Assembly: GCF_014651635.1 (NCBI RefSeq)
Contig: NZ_BMXG01000020.1
Location: 1-64,000, forward strand
Origin: Cerasicoccus arenae
Lineage (GTDB): Bacteria > Verrucomicrobiota > Verrucomicrobiia > Opitutales > Cerasicoccaceae
Direction: 5' to 3'
DNA: 64,000 nucleotides
Shown here piece by piece: positions 36,501 to 45,851 of this stretch. Positions within the stretch are counted from its first letter, which is position 1; every line of letters begins with the position of its first letter. The notes beneath the pieces were generated by a model. That model saw nothing but the letters and a program-made list of their open reading frames with translations. It was not told the origin of the DNA and ran no database searches. The translations under genes were made by a program, and so were the position numbers.

Positions 36501-37292
36501 ATGCTTCGACGTCGTCACACCAGCTACCGATCCTCACGCCCGGATGAAGAAGTTCAGGGGGTGCGGGAAGCTTGCGTTGTGGCTGCGACAGTACTCGATA
36601 AGTTGTGCAAAATGGTGGCTTCAGGTGTTTGCACCTATGATATCGATCTAGCTGGTAAAAAACTGATTGCTGATATGGGGGCCCAAAGCGCTTGTTATAA
36701 CTATCAGGCCGAGAACAAAATTTATCCTGCCCACACTTGCCTTTCCGTAAATGACGAAGTCGTGCACGGGATTGGAAAGCTCGATGTTGTCCTTAAAGAG
36801 GGTGATAATATTACAGTGGACGTTTGCGTGAAATATAAAGGCTTCGTTGGTGATAACGCTCGTACCTTGGTCATCGGCGAAGCTAGTGAGGAGATGAAGC
36901 TACTGGTGGATCGGACCCGAGAGGCACTTGATTTGGGTATTGCGCAAGCGCGCGCCGGTAATCGGGTAGGGGACATTTCTCATGCCGTCCAGAGTTTTGT
37001 CGAAGGACACGGCTACAGCGTGGTTCGTAATTTCGTAGGCCATGGAGTCGGGCGCAGTATGCATGAAGATCCGCAGATACCAAATTTTGGCCGGAAGAAG
37101 TCTGGCGCAAAGCTATATCCTGGCATGACACTCGCAATTGAGCCAATGGTACTCGCCGGTCGTCATGAAATTGACATCGATGATGATCAATGGACAGCTC
37201 GTACTCGAGACCGAAAACCAGCGGCACATTTTGAGCACATCGTCCTCGTGACCGAGGACGAACCCGAAATTTTAACAATTCCTGAAAAATAA
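36501..37292 (+). CDS. map: methionine aminopeptidase, type I
   Basis: 263 residues. Start set at ATG 36501, after the end of secY; upstream in-frame codons overlap secY. Substrate His in SVNDEVVHGIG; metal ligands in DVCVKYKGFVGDNART (Asp pair), GHGVGRSMHEDPQIPNFG (His), AIEPMV (Glu) and a final Glu in FEHIVLVTEDEPEIL. It removes initiator Met from new proteins. Its place between secY and rpsM is common in bacteria, but infA and rpmJ, which often follow, are absent. Confidence 0.97.
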   Translation: MLRRRHTSYRSSRPDEEVQGVREACVVAATVLDKLCKMVASGVCTYDIDLAGKKLIADMGAQSACYNYQAENKIYPAHTCLSVNDEVVHGIGKLDVVLKEGDNITVDVCVKYKGFVGDNARTLVIGEASEEMKLLVDRTREALDLGIAQARAGNRVGDISHAVQSFVEGHGYSVVRNFVGHGVGRSMHEDPQIPNFGRKKSGAKLYPGMTLAIEPMVLAGRHEIDIDDDQWTARTRDRKPAAHFEHIVLVTEDEPEILTIPEK

Positions 37293-37365
37293 GCTTTTCA
37301 TTGCGGGCTAATTTGCTATTTTCTCCGCTTTTCCCTGTTTACACATCCAACATATTTAACAAGAA

Positions 37366-37734
37366 ATGCCACGTTTACTTGGAGTCGACATCCCCAGCGG
37401 TAAGAAGATAGAATACTCGCTGCAATATATTTATGGCGTCGGTCCGACCCGCGCTAAGAAACTGTGCGAACAGACCGGTATTGATCCTGACCGCCGGACC
37501 CATGAACTCAGCGAAGAAGAACTGAATAAGTTTTCCCAGCAAATCCAGGAAGATGGTTATCCGGTAGAGGGTGACCTCCGCCGCGAAGTCATTGGTAATC
37601 TCAAGCGCCTGCAGGCCATTCGCTGCTACCGTGGTGCTCGTCATCAGCGTGGTTTACCGGTTAGAGGTCAGCGTACTTCGACCAATGCACGTACCCGCAA
37701 GGGCGGTCGTAAGACTGTAGGCAGTAAGAAATAG
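37366..37734 (+). CDS. rpsM: 30S ribosomal protein S13
   Basis: 122 residues. RLLGVDIPSGKKIEYSLQYIYGVG, RDLRREVIGNLKRLQ-type segment, and the C-terminal RGLPVRGQRTSTNARTRKG. It makes the B1 bridges to the 50S. First gene of the alpha-operon segment. Confidence 0.98.
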   Translation: MPRLLGVDIPSGKKIEYSLQYIYGVGPTRAKKLCEQTGIDPDRRTHELSEEELNKFSQQIQEDGYPVEGDLRREVIGNLKRLQAIRCYRGARHQRGLPVRGQRTSTNARTRKGGRKTVGSKK

Positions 37735-37749
37735 TAACTTTTAAAAACG

Positions 37750-38286
37750 ATGAGCGAAGAAGAACAAAAGCAAGCAGCAGAGGCTGTCGCCGCGACCCAG
37801 GAAGTTGCGGAAGTTAAGCCTGTTGACGCTGAAGCACCTGCCGAAGGCGAGGAGAAGAAATCGGGTCAGCCCAGTGCGAAGGATTTGTTGACCGAAGATC
37901 TCGGTATCGGCAAAATCCGCAAGGCAAAGGGAAGTAAGAACATCCACTCGGGTGTTGTGCATATTTTAGCGACCTTTAATAATACAAAGGTTACGTTCAC
38001 TGACACAAACGGCAACGTTATCTCTTGGTCAAGTGCCGGTAAGATGAATTTCCGTGGTTCTCGCAAGTCCACCGCTTATGCCGCACAAGTTGTTACACAA
38101 GATGCTGGCAAGGTTGCACTTTCACACGGTTTGAAGGAAGTTACCGTTAAGGTTAAAGGTCCAGGAATGGGCCGCGATTCAGCTATCCGTGCTCTTCAGA
38201 GTCTGGGCTTGGTTGTCACTGGCATTACGGATGTGACTCCAGTCCCTCACAACGGCTGCCGCCCACCAAAGCGCCGCCGCGTCTAA
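37750..38286 (+). CDS. rpsK: 30S ribosomal protein S11 with acidic N-terminal extension
   Basis: 178 residues against about 130 usually. Residues 1-55 are an acidic, Ala/Glu/Pro-rich low-complexity leader ([20 protein letters not shown] and on), followed by the S11 core from [20 protein letters not shown] to the terminal [13 protein letters not shown]. The leader shares its style with the C-terminal tail of L17 in this array. Confidence 0.97.
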   Translation: MSEEEQKQAAEAVAATQEVAEVKPVDAEAPAEGEEKKSGQPSAKDLLTEDLGIGKIRKAKGSKNIHSGVVHILATFNNTKVTFTDTNGNVISWSSAGKMNFRGSRKSTAYAAQVVTQDAGKVALSHGLKEVTVKVKGPGMGRDSAIRALQSLGLVVTGITDVTPVPHNGCRPPKRRRV

Positions 38287-38368
38287 TTTTTTCTTTTTTC
38301 TCAGCTTTTCGGTGATGGCAATCCGGGAAGCGTTATTCAACGAGACTGCCAACCAAAATTAACCAATT

Positions 38369-38977
38369 ATGGCTCGTTATACCGGACCAACTACACGAAT
38401 TAATCGCCGCTTTGGGCAGGCAATTTTCCCGCCCAACAAGGCATTTGAGCGCAAGCCTTACCTTCCTGGGCAGCATGGCCCACGCCTGCGTCGCAAGTCA
38501 TCTGATTACGCAATCGGCCTGAACGAGAAGCAAAAGCTTCGCTACATGTTCGGTTTGACTGAAAAGCAGTTCCGCCTGACTTTTGCTAAGGCAAAAGCAC
38601 AGCGTGGCGTTACTGGTGAGATTTTCCTACGTTTGTTGGAAATGCGGCTAGACAATGTTGTTTATCGTCTTGGCTTAGCTAAGACACGCAGTGCATCCCG
38701 CCAATTTGTTAATCATGGACACATTAAGGTTAACGGCCACAAGGTCGATATCCCTAGTTTTTCGGTTCAGCCTGGTGACATTGTAGAAGTGCGTGAACGC
38801 ACTTCCTCGCGCCAACTCGCTACCCGTTGCTTGGAAGAGACACAGTTCCGCACCGTCCCAGCATGGATGACGATGGAGCGCGATGCCATTCGCGGCACCG
38901 CTAATCGCGAGCCAGCAGTCGATGAGATGGAGCAGGACATCAATCTGCAGATCATCGTTGAATACTATAGCCGATAA
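38369..38977 (+). CDS. rpsD: 30S ribosomal protein S4
   Basis: 202 residues. MARYTGPTTRINRRFG, the S4 RNA-binding domain (MRLDNVVYRLGLAKTRSASRQFVNHGHIKVNGHKVDIPS) and the ending NLQIIVEYYSR. S4 nucleates the 30S body and is the usual repressor of the alpha operon. Its 82-base upstream spacer begins with a pyrimidine tract. Confidence 0.98.
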   Translation: MARYTGPTTRINRRFGQAIFPPNKAFERKPYLPGQHGPRLRRKSSDYAIGLNEKQKLRYMFGLTEKQFRLTFAKAKAQRGVTGEIFLRLLEMRLDNVVYRLGLAKTRSASRQFVNHGHIKVNGHKVDIPSFSVQPGDIVEVRERTSSRQLATRCLEETQFRTVPAWMTMERDAIRGTANREPAVDEMEQDINLQIIVEYYSR

Positions 38978-39048
38978 CATTTCAGAGGAGACTCGTTTTC
39001 CTTTTTCCAATTTCGCCCGCGGCCTATCACACAATCAATCCGGAAGCA

Positions 39049-40095
39049 ATGAGCACTGTCGAAGAAGCACCAGCCACCGACACCCACTTCAATTCGCGCA
39101 CTAAACGTCTCGGTAAGTTCGAGTTGCCCAAGCGTCTCGTCAAAGACGAGTCGACGGCCACAGAAACTTACGCGTCGTTTGCCGCCGAGCCATTTGAAAC
39201 AGGTTATGGTCACACCATTGGCAATAGCCTACGCCGCATCTTGTTGAGCTCAATCGAAGGCGCTGCCTTTAGCTCGGTCAAGATCGACAACGTCGATCAC
39301 GAATTCCAAAGTTTGGACGGAGTTGTCGAAGACATCACCGACATCGTCCTGAATCTCAAGAAGGTACTCCTGGTTTCACACAAGCGTGAACCCGTCAAGC
39401 TTCTGCTTGACGTAAATAAGGAAGGCGTCGTCACAGCAGGTGACATTAAGCCTGACTCTAACGTAGAAGTACTCAACCCAGACCAAGTAATCTGCACGCT
39501 GGATAAACCCATGCGTTTCTTGGCAGAGTTTGAGGTGCGAGTTGGTCGTGGTTACGCAACGGCTGAGCAGAACAAGCCTGAAGAGCAAATTATTGGATTA
39601 ATTCCGATCGACTCTCTTTTCAGTCCGGTTCGCTTAGTTAAATACTATGTCGAGCAGACTCGTGTTGGTCAAATGACCGATTACGATAAGCTAATTCTTG
39701 AAATCACGACTGACGGTCGAGTAACTCCAGACGACGCACTTAAGGAATCCGCAGCGATTTTACGTCACCACTTGGATGTATTCGACCAAGTAAGCCGCGA
39801 AACGGTTGAATTCGATCACGAGACGAAGGAGATCAGCGAAGAGCAAAACCGCCTCCGCAAGCTTCTGAACATGAGCGTGAATGAAATCGAGCTCTCAGTT
39901 CGCGCTGCTAACTGCCTCAACAACGCCAATATCACAACAGTTGGTGAGCTGGCGATGAAAACTGAGCAGGAAATGCTCAAATATCGCAACTTCGGTAAGA
40001 AGTCGCTCAATGAAATTAAGGCCAAGCTCGAGCAGCTTGGATTGTCCTTGGGTATGAAGCTTGACGAGCGTTTGCTCGAAAAAATCGGCGACTAA
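39049..40095 (+). CDS. rpoA: RNA polymerase alpha subunit
   Basis: 348 residues. N-terminal dimerisation domain with GYGHTIGNSLRRILLSSIEGAA, VLVSHKREPVKLLLDV and the second domain; C-terminal domain (about 262-330) with LSVRAANCLNNANITTVGEL and KYRNFGKKSLNEIKAKLEQLGLS, the helix-hairpin-helix that contacts UP elements and activators. Last-but-one gene of the array, as usual before rplQ. Confidence 0.98.
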   Translation: MSTVEEAPATDTHFNSRTKRLGKFELPKRLVKDESTATETYASFAAEPFETGYGHTIGNSLRRILLSSIEGAAFSSVKIDNVDHEFQSLDGVVEDITDIVLNLKKVLLVSHKREPVKLLLDVNKEGVVTAGDIKPDSNVEVLNPDQVICTLDKPMRFLAEFEVRVGRGYATAEQNKPEEQIIGLIPIDSLFSPVRLVKYYVEQTRVGQMTDYDKLILEITTDGRVTPDDALKESAAILRHHLDVFDQVSRETVEFDHETKEISEEQNRLRKLLNMSVNEIELSVRAANCLNNANITTVGELAMKTEQEMLKYRNFGKKSLNEIKAKLEQLGLSLGMKLDERLLEKIGD

Positions 40096-40130
40096 TTCCC
40101 ACCTTACTAATAACAGAAATATTTTAGACA

Positions 40131-40661
40131 ATGCGTCACCGCAATCACCGTCACAGCTTGGGCGTTACCAAGGAGCACCGCGAGGCGCTCATGGCAAATC
40201 TCGCCGCTGCGCTATTCCGCCACGGCCGGATTGAGACCACCTTGGCCAAGGCCAAGGCTCTACGTCCGTTCGCTGAAAAACTTATCACTCTGGCTAAGAA
40301 GGCCGCCGCAACGGACGATACCGCCCGTAAGCTGCATTGTCGCCGTCAGGCAATTGCACGCGTGCGTGATAAAGCTGCTGTGAAGCAGCTCTTCGACGAG
40401 CGTGCAAGTGAGTTCACCAACCGCACAGGCGGCTACATCCGCATCTATAAGCTGATCCAGCGCGAGAGCGATGGCGCAGCCATGGGGGTGGTCGAACTGA
40501 TCGCTGGAAGCGACGAAGGCTACACCAAACCGAAGCGCACCCGCAAGCCTGCCAAAAAGGTTAAGACTGAAGCGAAGGCCGTTGAAGCCGAAGCATCAGT
40601 AGCAGTTGAGCCAGAGGTAGCCGACAGCGCCGTGTCGACTGAAGAGGAGAAGAAGGACTAA
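40131..40661 (+). CDS. rplQ: 50S ribosomal protein L17 with long acidic tail
   Basis: 176 residues against about 120 usually. The core is standard: MRHRNHRHSLGVTKEHREALMANLAAALF, and GGYIRIYKLIQRESDGAAMGVVEL. After residue 130 comes a Lys/Glu/Ala/Val-rich tail (PKRTRKPAKKVKTEAKAVEA onward) not found in E. coli L17. It is the last gene of the array and is followed by a strong hairpin. Confidence 0.97.
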   Translation: MRHRNHRHSLGVTKEHREALMANLAAALFRHGRIETTLAKAKALRPFAEKLITLAKKAAATDDTARKLHCRRQAIARVRDKAAVKQLFDERASEFTNRTGGYIRIYKLIQRESDGAAMGVVELIAGSDEGYTKPKRTRKPAKKVKTEAKAVEAEASVAVEPEVADSAVSTEEEKKD

Positions 40662-40697
40662 TATTCCCGACTCTTCAGAGCCTTGAGTTTACGGATC

Positions 40698-40740
40698 GGC
40701 GCGCACCTGCCAGCAGGGCGCGCCATCTTGTTTACTTTTT
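40698..40740 (+). terminator. terminator of the ribosomal array
   Basis: GGCGCGC (40698-40704) pairs with GCGCGCC (40718-40724); inside, CCTG-CCAG-CAGG forms an apical stem, leaving one bulged A. A T-rich stretch ending in ttttt follows. It lies 37 bases past the rplQ stop. Confidence 0.8.
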
Positions 40741-40761
40741 CAATGATATCCCCAGCCCAGC

Positions 40762-40995
40762 ATGATCGATATTGGATTTTCCTGGTTCACTTTGCTCTAT
40801 GTGGCAGCGGGATTGCTTACAGTATTCGGACTCTGGCTCTACTATGACTGGCGCGACAAACATCTTTACGAACGGGAGCGCGCTCGCGTGGCCTTCCATT
40901 GTATTAAATGTGGCCAAGTCTACTCTGCTCGGAAACGGGCGGAGGTGGCTGCTTGCCCCTCTTGCGGTTATGAAAACCATAAACTAAAGTTTTAA
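40762..40995 (+). CDS. small membrane-anchored zinc-ribbon protein
   Basis: 77 residues. One N-terminal membrane span (about 6-28, [25 protein letters not shown]), then a short charged segment and a zinc ribbon: CIKCG (47-51) and CPSCG (66-70), four Cys ligands. Function unknown; similar small proteins in Verrucomicrobia are uncharacterised. It lies between the end of the ribosomal array and guaA. Confidence 0.8.
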   Translation: MIDIGFSWFTLLYVAAGLLTVFGLWLYYDWRDKHLYERERARVAFHCIKCGQVYSARKRAEVAACPSCGYENHKLKF

Positions 40996-41017
40996 TTTAG
41001 CACCAACTACTTTTATT

Positions 41018-42559
41018 ATGTCTCAACAGACGCTCGCCGTTCTCGATTTTGGCTCCCAATACACTCAGGTGATCGCACGTCGCATCCGCGAATGCCAGGT
41101 TTACTCCCGGATTTATCCTTATTCGGTCACCGCGGCGCAGCTGAAGAAAGATGGTGTCTGTGGCATTATCCTTTCAGGTGGGCCTAGTAGCGTCTTGGCA
41201 AAAAATGCGCCATTGCCCGACAAGAAACTCTTCAAGCTAGGCGTACCTGTCTTGGGTATTTGCTACGGTGTACAATTGATGGGTAAGCTTCTGGGGGGGG
41301 AGGTTGCTCGCAGTGAGCGTCGCGAATATGGCCGAGGTGCCATGACGGTGAAGAAGAAAGGCGCTCTGCTTAAGGGCTTACCTAAAAAGCTTCAGGTTTG
41401 GAATTCCCACGGTGATAAGTTGACAAAAATCCCGGCAGGTTTTGAGGTCATTGCCTACACTGAAAACAGTGAAAACTCAGTTATTGCAGACGAAAAGCGC
41501 GGCTTTTACGGCATCCAATTCCACCCCGAAGTACACCATAGCGAGCGTGGCGTGGAAATTCTGCAAAACTTCCTATTTGGTGTTTGTAAGTGCAAGGCCG
41601 ATTGGAAAATGGCTAACTATATCGAGGAAGCAACACAGTTGATTCGAGATCAAGTGGGTAACAAACGTGTGATCCTTGGTCTTAGCGGTGGTGTGGATTC
41701 TTCTGTGGCTGCAGCGCTCATTCATCGAGCAATTGGAGACCAACTGACTTGCGTCTTCGTTGACAATGGTCTGCTACGTTTGAAAGAGCGTGAGCGCGTA
41801 GAACAAGTTTTCCGAGACCACTTCCATGTAGATTTGCGCGTGATCAAGGCGGGGAACCGTTTTTTGTCTGCGCTCAAGGGGGTTACCGATCCCGAGCGTA
41901 AGCGTAAGATCATCGGCAAGGTATTCATTGATGTCTTTGAGGATGCCGTGAAGAGTATCGGCGAAGTCGATTTTCTTGCTCAAGGAACGCTTTATCCAGA
42001 CGTCATCGAGAGCGTTGCAATCGACGGCAACCCTGCGGCGCTCATCAAGAGCCATCACAATGTTGGTGGCTTGCCGAAGCGCATGCGTATGAAGCTGTTG
42101 GAGCCCCTCCGTGAACTCTTTAAGGACGAAGTCCGTCGCTTGGGTGAAGAACTAGGCTTGCCCAAGGAAATGATCTGGCGTCATCCTTTCCCAGGACCAG
42201 GTCTTGGTGTCCGCGTGATGGGAGAGATCAAGCGTAAGTATCTGACAATCCTCAAGCAGGCCGATGCTGTCTTGCTCGACGAAATGAAGCGCACCGGCCA
42301 TTACGAGAAGGTTTGGCAGGCTTTTTGCGTTTTTCTGCCTGTGAAAACGGTGGGTGTCATGGGCGACGAACGTACCTATGACTATGTTGTTGCACTACGT
42401 ATTGTAGAGAGCCAAGACGCGATGACAGCTGACTGGGCGCACATCCCGCACAACGTGCTTGGTGTCATCTCGAACCGCATTATTAATGAGGTCGAGGGCG
42501 TGAATCGCGTTGTGTTAGATATCAGCTCTAAGCCACCCAGCACGATCGAGTGGGAGTAA
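41018..42559 (+). CDS. guaA: GMP synthase (glutamine-hydrolysing)
   Basis: 513 residues. N-terminal class I glutamine amidotransferase domain with nucleophile Cys in [11 protein letters not shown] and the [11 protein letters not shown]is/Glu pair; ATP-pyrophosphatase domain from about 210 with the P-loop [12 protein letters not shown]-terminal dimerisation domain ending [18 protein letters not shown]. It converts XMP to GMP. An eight-G run (41293-41300) encodes LGGEV and keeps the frame. Confidence 0.98.
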   Translation: MSQQTLAVLDFGSQYTQVIARRIRECQVYSRIYPYSVTAAQLKKDGVCGIILSGGPSSVLAKNAPLPDKKLFKLGVPVLGICYGVQLMGKLLGGEVARSERREYGRGAMTVKKKGALLKGLPKKLQVWNSHGDKLTKIPAGFEVIAYTENSENSVIADEKRGFYGIQFHPEVHHSERGVEILQNFLFGVCKCKADWKMANYIEEATQLIRDQVGNKRVILGLSGGVDSSVAAALIHRAIGDQLTCVFVDNGLLRLKERERVEQVFRDHFHVDLRVIKAGNRFLSALKGVTDPERKRKIIGKVFIDVFEDAVKSIGEVDFLAQGTLYPDVIESVAIDGNPAALIKSHHNVGGLPKRMRMKLLEPLRELFKDEVRRLGEELGLPKEMIWRHPFPGPGLGVRVMGEIKRKYLTILKQADAVLLDEMKRTGHYEKVWQAFCVFLPVKTVGVMGDERTYDYVVALRIVESQDAMTADWAHIPHNVLGVISNRIINEVEGVNRVVLDISSKPPSTIEWE

Positions 42560-42620
42560 TCTCCTGTCTAAGGGGGGGGCGGGGGCAGGATTATACGGAG
42601 CGATTGAGTTGGCCTGAGAG

Positions 42621-42992
42621 CTACTCTGATCCAATCTCAGTAAGGTGTTCTTCGCTCGACGATGTTTGCCACCAGACGGCTAGCCAAACGGTGGCTTGGG
42701 CAGGGGCGGTCCAGTCGACGCGGTGCCGTTGGTGGGCGGGGATGAAGCAATGATCGCCGGGGCATAGTTCGAGCTTTCGTGGTCCGTCGGTCTCGATAAT
42801 TTCTAAGCGAGCAGCACCAGAGAGGAGTAATACCCACTCGTTTTCAGTCTGATCGTACCAGGTGTCGGGGGGGGAGTCTTGGCCAGTGGAAATGATTCGC
42901 TCGATACGGATGCCATCTGCGCAGACGAGGTCTTGCATTAGCTCTTGGGGGAGGTCGGTCGGCAGATCAGACAGTAGATTTTGACAGTTCAC
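42621..42992 (-). CDS. small cupin-domain protein
   Basis: 123 residues from the GTG at 42992; an in-frame start at 43082 would overlap lptD and adds unconserved residues. A single RmlC-type cupin: WYDQTENEWVLLLSGAARLEI, then LELCPGDHCFIPAHQRHRVDWT, with the two cupin motifs carrying His and Glu metal ligands. Small cupins of this type are common in Gammaproteobacteria and elsewhere, with no known substrate. Divergent from lptD with only 24 bases between starts. An eight-G run (42867-42874) lies inside. Confidence 0.75.
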   Translation of the reverse strand: MNCQNLLSDLPTDLPQELMQDLVCADGIRIERIISTGQDSPPDTWYDQTENEWVLLLSGAARLEIIETDGPRKLELCPGDHCFIPAHQRHRVDWTAPAQATVWLAVWWQTSSSEEHLTEIGSE

Positions 42993-43016
42993 GGGTGCTA
43001 ACGAAGTCCTTTGACC

Positions 43017-45254
43017 ATGAAGTTGCAACAATTGCCTTGTGAAACGCGCTGCGCGTGCCCTATTTTGCCCCGCGTGCTGCATATACTGAGAGGGAAAAGC
43101 CCCCTGCTGTTGGGCGTGTTATTAATGAGCGGACTCTGGGCGCAATTGCCCGAGGTCGGCGTTGAGCTACCCCAATTGGAATCTGACGAGCAAGAATTTG
43201 ACGCGGACACGAATTCCCTCGTGGCCAAAGGTAATGCCGAGCTCAGCCACGGGAATATTTTGCTCAAAAGCGACGAGATCGTGTTTGAGCAAGATAGTAA
43301 CACACTTAAGGCTCACAGTCAGGTGCAATTGACGCAGGAGGCCTTCCGCATCCTCAGCGACGATGCTAAGTACGATTACTTCCACCAGAGCTTTGAGGCA
43401 GGCAATTTTCGACTAGGACGTCAGCCGGTTTTTCTCGAAGGAAAGCACATCCAGGGGAACAACGACGAGATTGAGGTGCAGGACGGCACTATCTATTTTC
43501 AGGAGCCTGATGCATATGCCTTTAATATTCACGCTGATCAGTATTTAGTGAAGAATTCCGAGACGCTGGTAGTGGACGGTGCGACGTTCCGTATTGGCTC
43601 GTTTCCTTTTTTCTACCTGCCTCATTTCGAGCAGAGCTTGGAGGATGATGCGCCAATCTCGTACAAAGGTGATGCGGGTTTTCAGAACAATCTGGGTGGC
43701 TTTGTGCAAAATCAGGTGTTGGTCAGGCTTTATCCAGAAGTGAAGCTCGGTGCGAATCTGGACGGTTACACGAAACGAGGCTTCCTCGGTGGTCCGGTTG
43801 GCGAGTATAATTGGTCTTGGGATGAGGGGCCAAATTACATGGCGGGCTCGATTGACACTGGTTTTATCTATGATTTGGGGTCCGTCAGCGATCGGGGGCT
43901 CAACTCTCTGGGGCAGCAGATCGGGCCGAATCGTAATTTCATTGAATGGCGTCATCTCGGTGAAATCGACGGCAAGATTGATCTTGTCAGTTCTTTAAGC
44001 TGGTGGAGTGATTCTGAGGTGACGCGGGATTTTCGCCCAGGTCTTTTCTATGATAATCAAGTGCCGGACAGTTTCGCGTCTGCCTCGTTCAGAGGGGACA
44101 TTTATGTGTTTTCTGCGTTTCTGCGCTATGAGCCGAACGACTGGGAGCTTGTGGCTCAGCGGCTGCCCGAAGTCAGCTTTAACCTCCAGCCCTCGGAAAT
44201 TTTCGAAACAGGGGTTTACCAGCGCTTTTCAGCGGATTTTGTGCTGCTTAAAGAAAAATCACCGACCGGTCTCTTTAAAGAAGCGGAGTCGAATCGCCTC
44301 AATGTGTATTATGGTTGGTCCCGCCCCACAAAAATTACTGATTGGATGACTGCGACGCCGGTCGTTGGCGGTATGGTTACCAACTATTGGGACGCCTACT
44401 ACCGAGACGGTCCCTATACACGCGTGCTTGGCGAAGTAGGCATGGACTTGGAGCTGCTCGCAACGGGTGTTTGGGATGTGAAGGACGAGTTTTGGGACAT
44501 TGACGGTCTACGCCACATCTTCCGTCCAGTGGTGCAATATCGCTACATTCCGGCGGCTCAATCGGGTAACACCATCATTCCTCCGATTGATGTAAGGGCA
44601 CCGTTCCAGACATACATGGAACCTATCGGGCTAGCGAATAAGCGTAACATCGACGATCTCTATGCAGAGAACACACTGCGGTACGGGATCGAAAACACCC
44701 TGCAGACCCGAGCCAAGGGCTATGGCTCTTATGATATGGCGGAGTTCAATATCTACCATGAGTTACATTTCGACGAACGCCCAGACGAGTTAATCATCAA
44801 TCCACCGTACCGTCCATTCTATCGGAAGGGACAGCGATTCGCTTCGGATATTTTTACGGAGTTTACGGTGCGTCCAGCCTACTGGCTGAGCGGATCCGTG
44901 TTTGTCCGCGTTGACCCGAATACGCCGACAATCAGTGAGGTTAGCTCCCGCACTCGGATTGTTGACGGCGAGGAATGGTCCATTTATTGCGGTAACAACT
45001 TGGTGCGTGATGTGCCCGGCGCGAACATCAACCAGTACATCGTGGGGGGGGACTATCGGATCAATGAACGTAATTTCCTGCGGGCTGAATGGCGTATCGA
45101 TGCTGAGCTGGGCGAACTTGTGGAGCAGTATTACAGCTGGCAAACACGCTTCGCTAATTCTTGGGACATCGAATTGCAGCTTGGGTATCTTCAAGGCGCG
45201 ACACGAGAAGATGGGATTCAGGCCAAAGTCCGTGTTCGTTTGCTGACGTTTTAG
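43017..45254 (+). CDS. lptD: LPS-assembly outer-membrane protein LptD
   Basis: 745 residues from ATG 43017 (TTG 43011 is two codons upstream). A signal peptide (about 1-43, basic start then LLLGVLLMSGLWAQ) precedes an OstA/LptA-like beta-jellyroll (about 55-190; DTNSLVAKGNAELSHGNILLKSDEI) and a large C-terminal beta-barrel (from about 200) with aromatic-rich strands and terminal RVRLLTF. It inserts LPS into the outer membrane, showing a true LPS-bearing cell envelope. The barrel lacks the usual disulphide Cys pattern and is poorly conserved. Confidence 0.85.
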   Translation: MKLQQLPCETRCACPILPRVLHILRGKSPLLLGVLLMSGLWAQLPEVGVELPQLESDEQEFDADTNSLVAKGNAELSHGNILLKSDEIVFEQDSNTLKAHSQVQLTQEAFRILSDDAKYDYFHQSFEAGNFRLGRQPVFLEGKHIQGNNDEIEVQDGTIYFQEPDAYAFNIHADQYLVKNSETLVVDGATFRIGSFPFFYLPHFEQSLEDDAPISYKGDAGFQNNLGGFVQNQVLVRLYPEVKLGANLDGYTKRGFLGGPVGEYNWSWDEGPNYMAGSIDTGFIYDLGSVSDRGLNSLGQQIGPNRNFIEWRHLGEIDGKIDLVSSLSWWSDSEVTRDFRPGLFYDNQVPDSFASASFRGDIYVFSAFLRYEPNDWELVAQRLPEVSFNLQPSEIFETGVYQRFSADFVLLKEKSPTGLFKEAESNRLNVYYGWSRPTKITDWMTATPVVGGMVTNYWDAYYRDGPYTRVLGEVGMDLELLATGVWDVKDEFWDIDGLRHIFRPVVQYRYIPAAQSGNTIIPPIDVRAPFQTYMEPIGLANKRNIDDLYAENTLRYGIENTLQTRAKGYGSYDMAEFNIYHELHFDERPDELIINPPYRPFYRKGQRFASDIFTEFTVRPAYWLSGSVFVRVDPNTPTISEVSSRTRIVDGEEWSIYCGNNLVRDVPGANINQYIVGGDYRINERNFLRAEWRIDAELGELVEQYYSWQTRFANSWDIELQLGYLQGATREDGIQAKVRVRLLTF

Positions 45255-45338
45255 TTTTTGGTTCCCAGTAGGGAAATAGGCTCGACATCTCTACGGGTTT
45301 TACCTTAGATTGGTAAAATACTCGTTTAGATGACAGCC

Positions 45339-45800
45339 ATGAAGACTATACACCATTATCCGCGCCGCGGTTTTACGCTTTTAGAAATCATGGTGGTGGT
45401 GATTATCATTGGCGTGATGCTGGCAATGGCGATTCCTGGCTTCAAAGCTGTGCGTGAGCGCACTCGGGTATCTGCGTTTTTAAATGACTTTCGTGCGGTG
45501 AAAGAAGCAATTAACCGCTATAATCTTGCTGAAGGGGTCTATCCGATCGGTACTGGCAGTGGGCCGCCCGCTGATTTTTTTGAGTATATTCGTGCTGACG
45601 TCATTACCTCTACAACAGTCATTGGTGGAAATTGGTCGGTTGATGCGAGTAGCTACACGTTTGCCATTGGTGTCGATGGATACGAAGTCGACGATGAGCT
45701 CCTTACGCAGATCGACAGTGGCGTGGATGATGGCAACTTGACCACTGGAAATATGATTAAGACCGGTGGCTCTCAGTTCATGTATATCATTGAGGAATAA
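45339..45800 (+). CDS. type II secretion / type IV pilin-like pseudopilin
   Basis: 153 residues from ATG 45339 (an ATG three codons upstream is possible). Short basic leader then RRGFTLLEIMVVVIIIGVML, the prepilin-peptidase site with Gly, Phe+1 and Glu+5, followed by the hydrophobic helix and an alpha/beta head with about 115 residues. Such pseudopilins build secretion or surface fibres. No partner genes are nearby. It is between lptD and scpA on the same strand. Confidence 0.85.
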   Translation: MKTIHHYPRRGFTLLEIMVVVIIIGVMLAMAIPGFKAVRERTRVSAFLNDFRAVKEAINRYNLAEGVYPIGTGSGPPADFFEYIRADVITSTTVIGGNWSVDASSYTFAIGVDGYEVDDELLTQIDSGVDDGNLTTGNMIKTGGSQFMYIIEE

Positions 45801-45851
45801 GCGTGTTGCTTTCCCATTGATCTCAGGACGGGTTTTCGCTCCACTTGCCGC

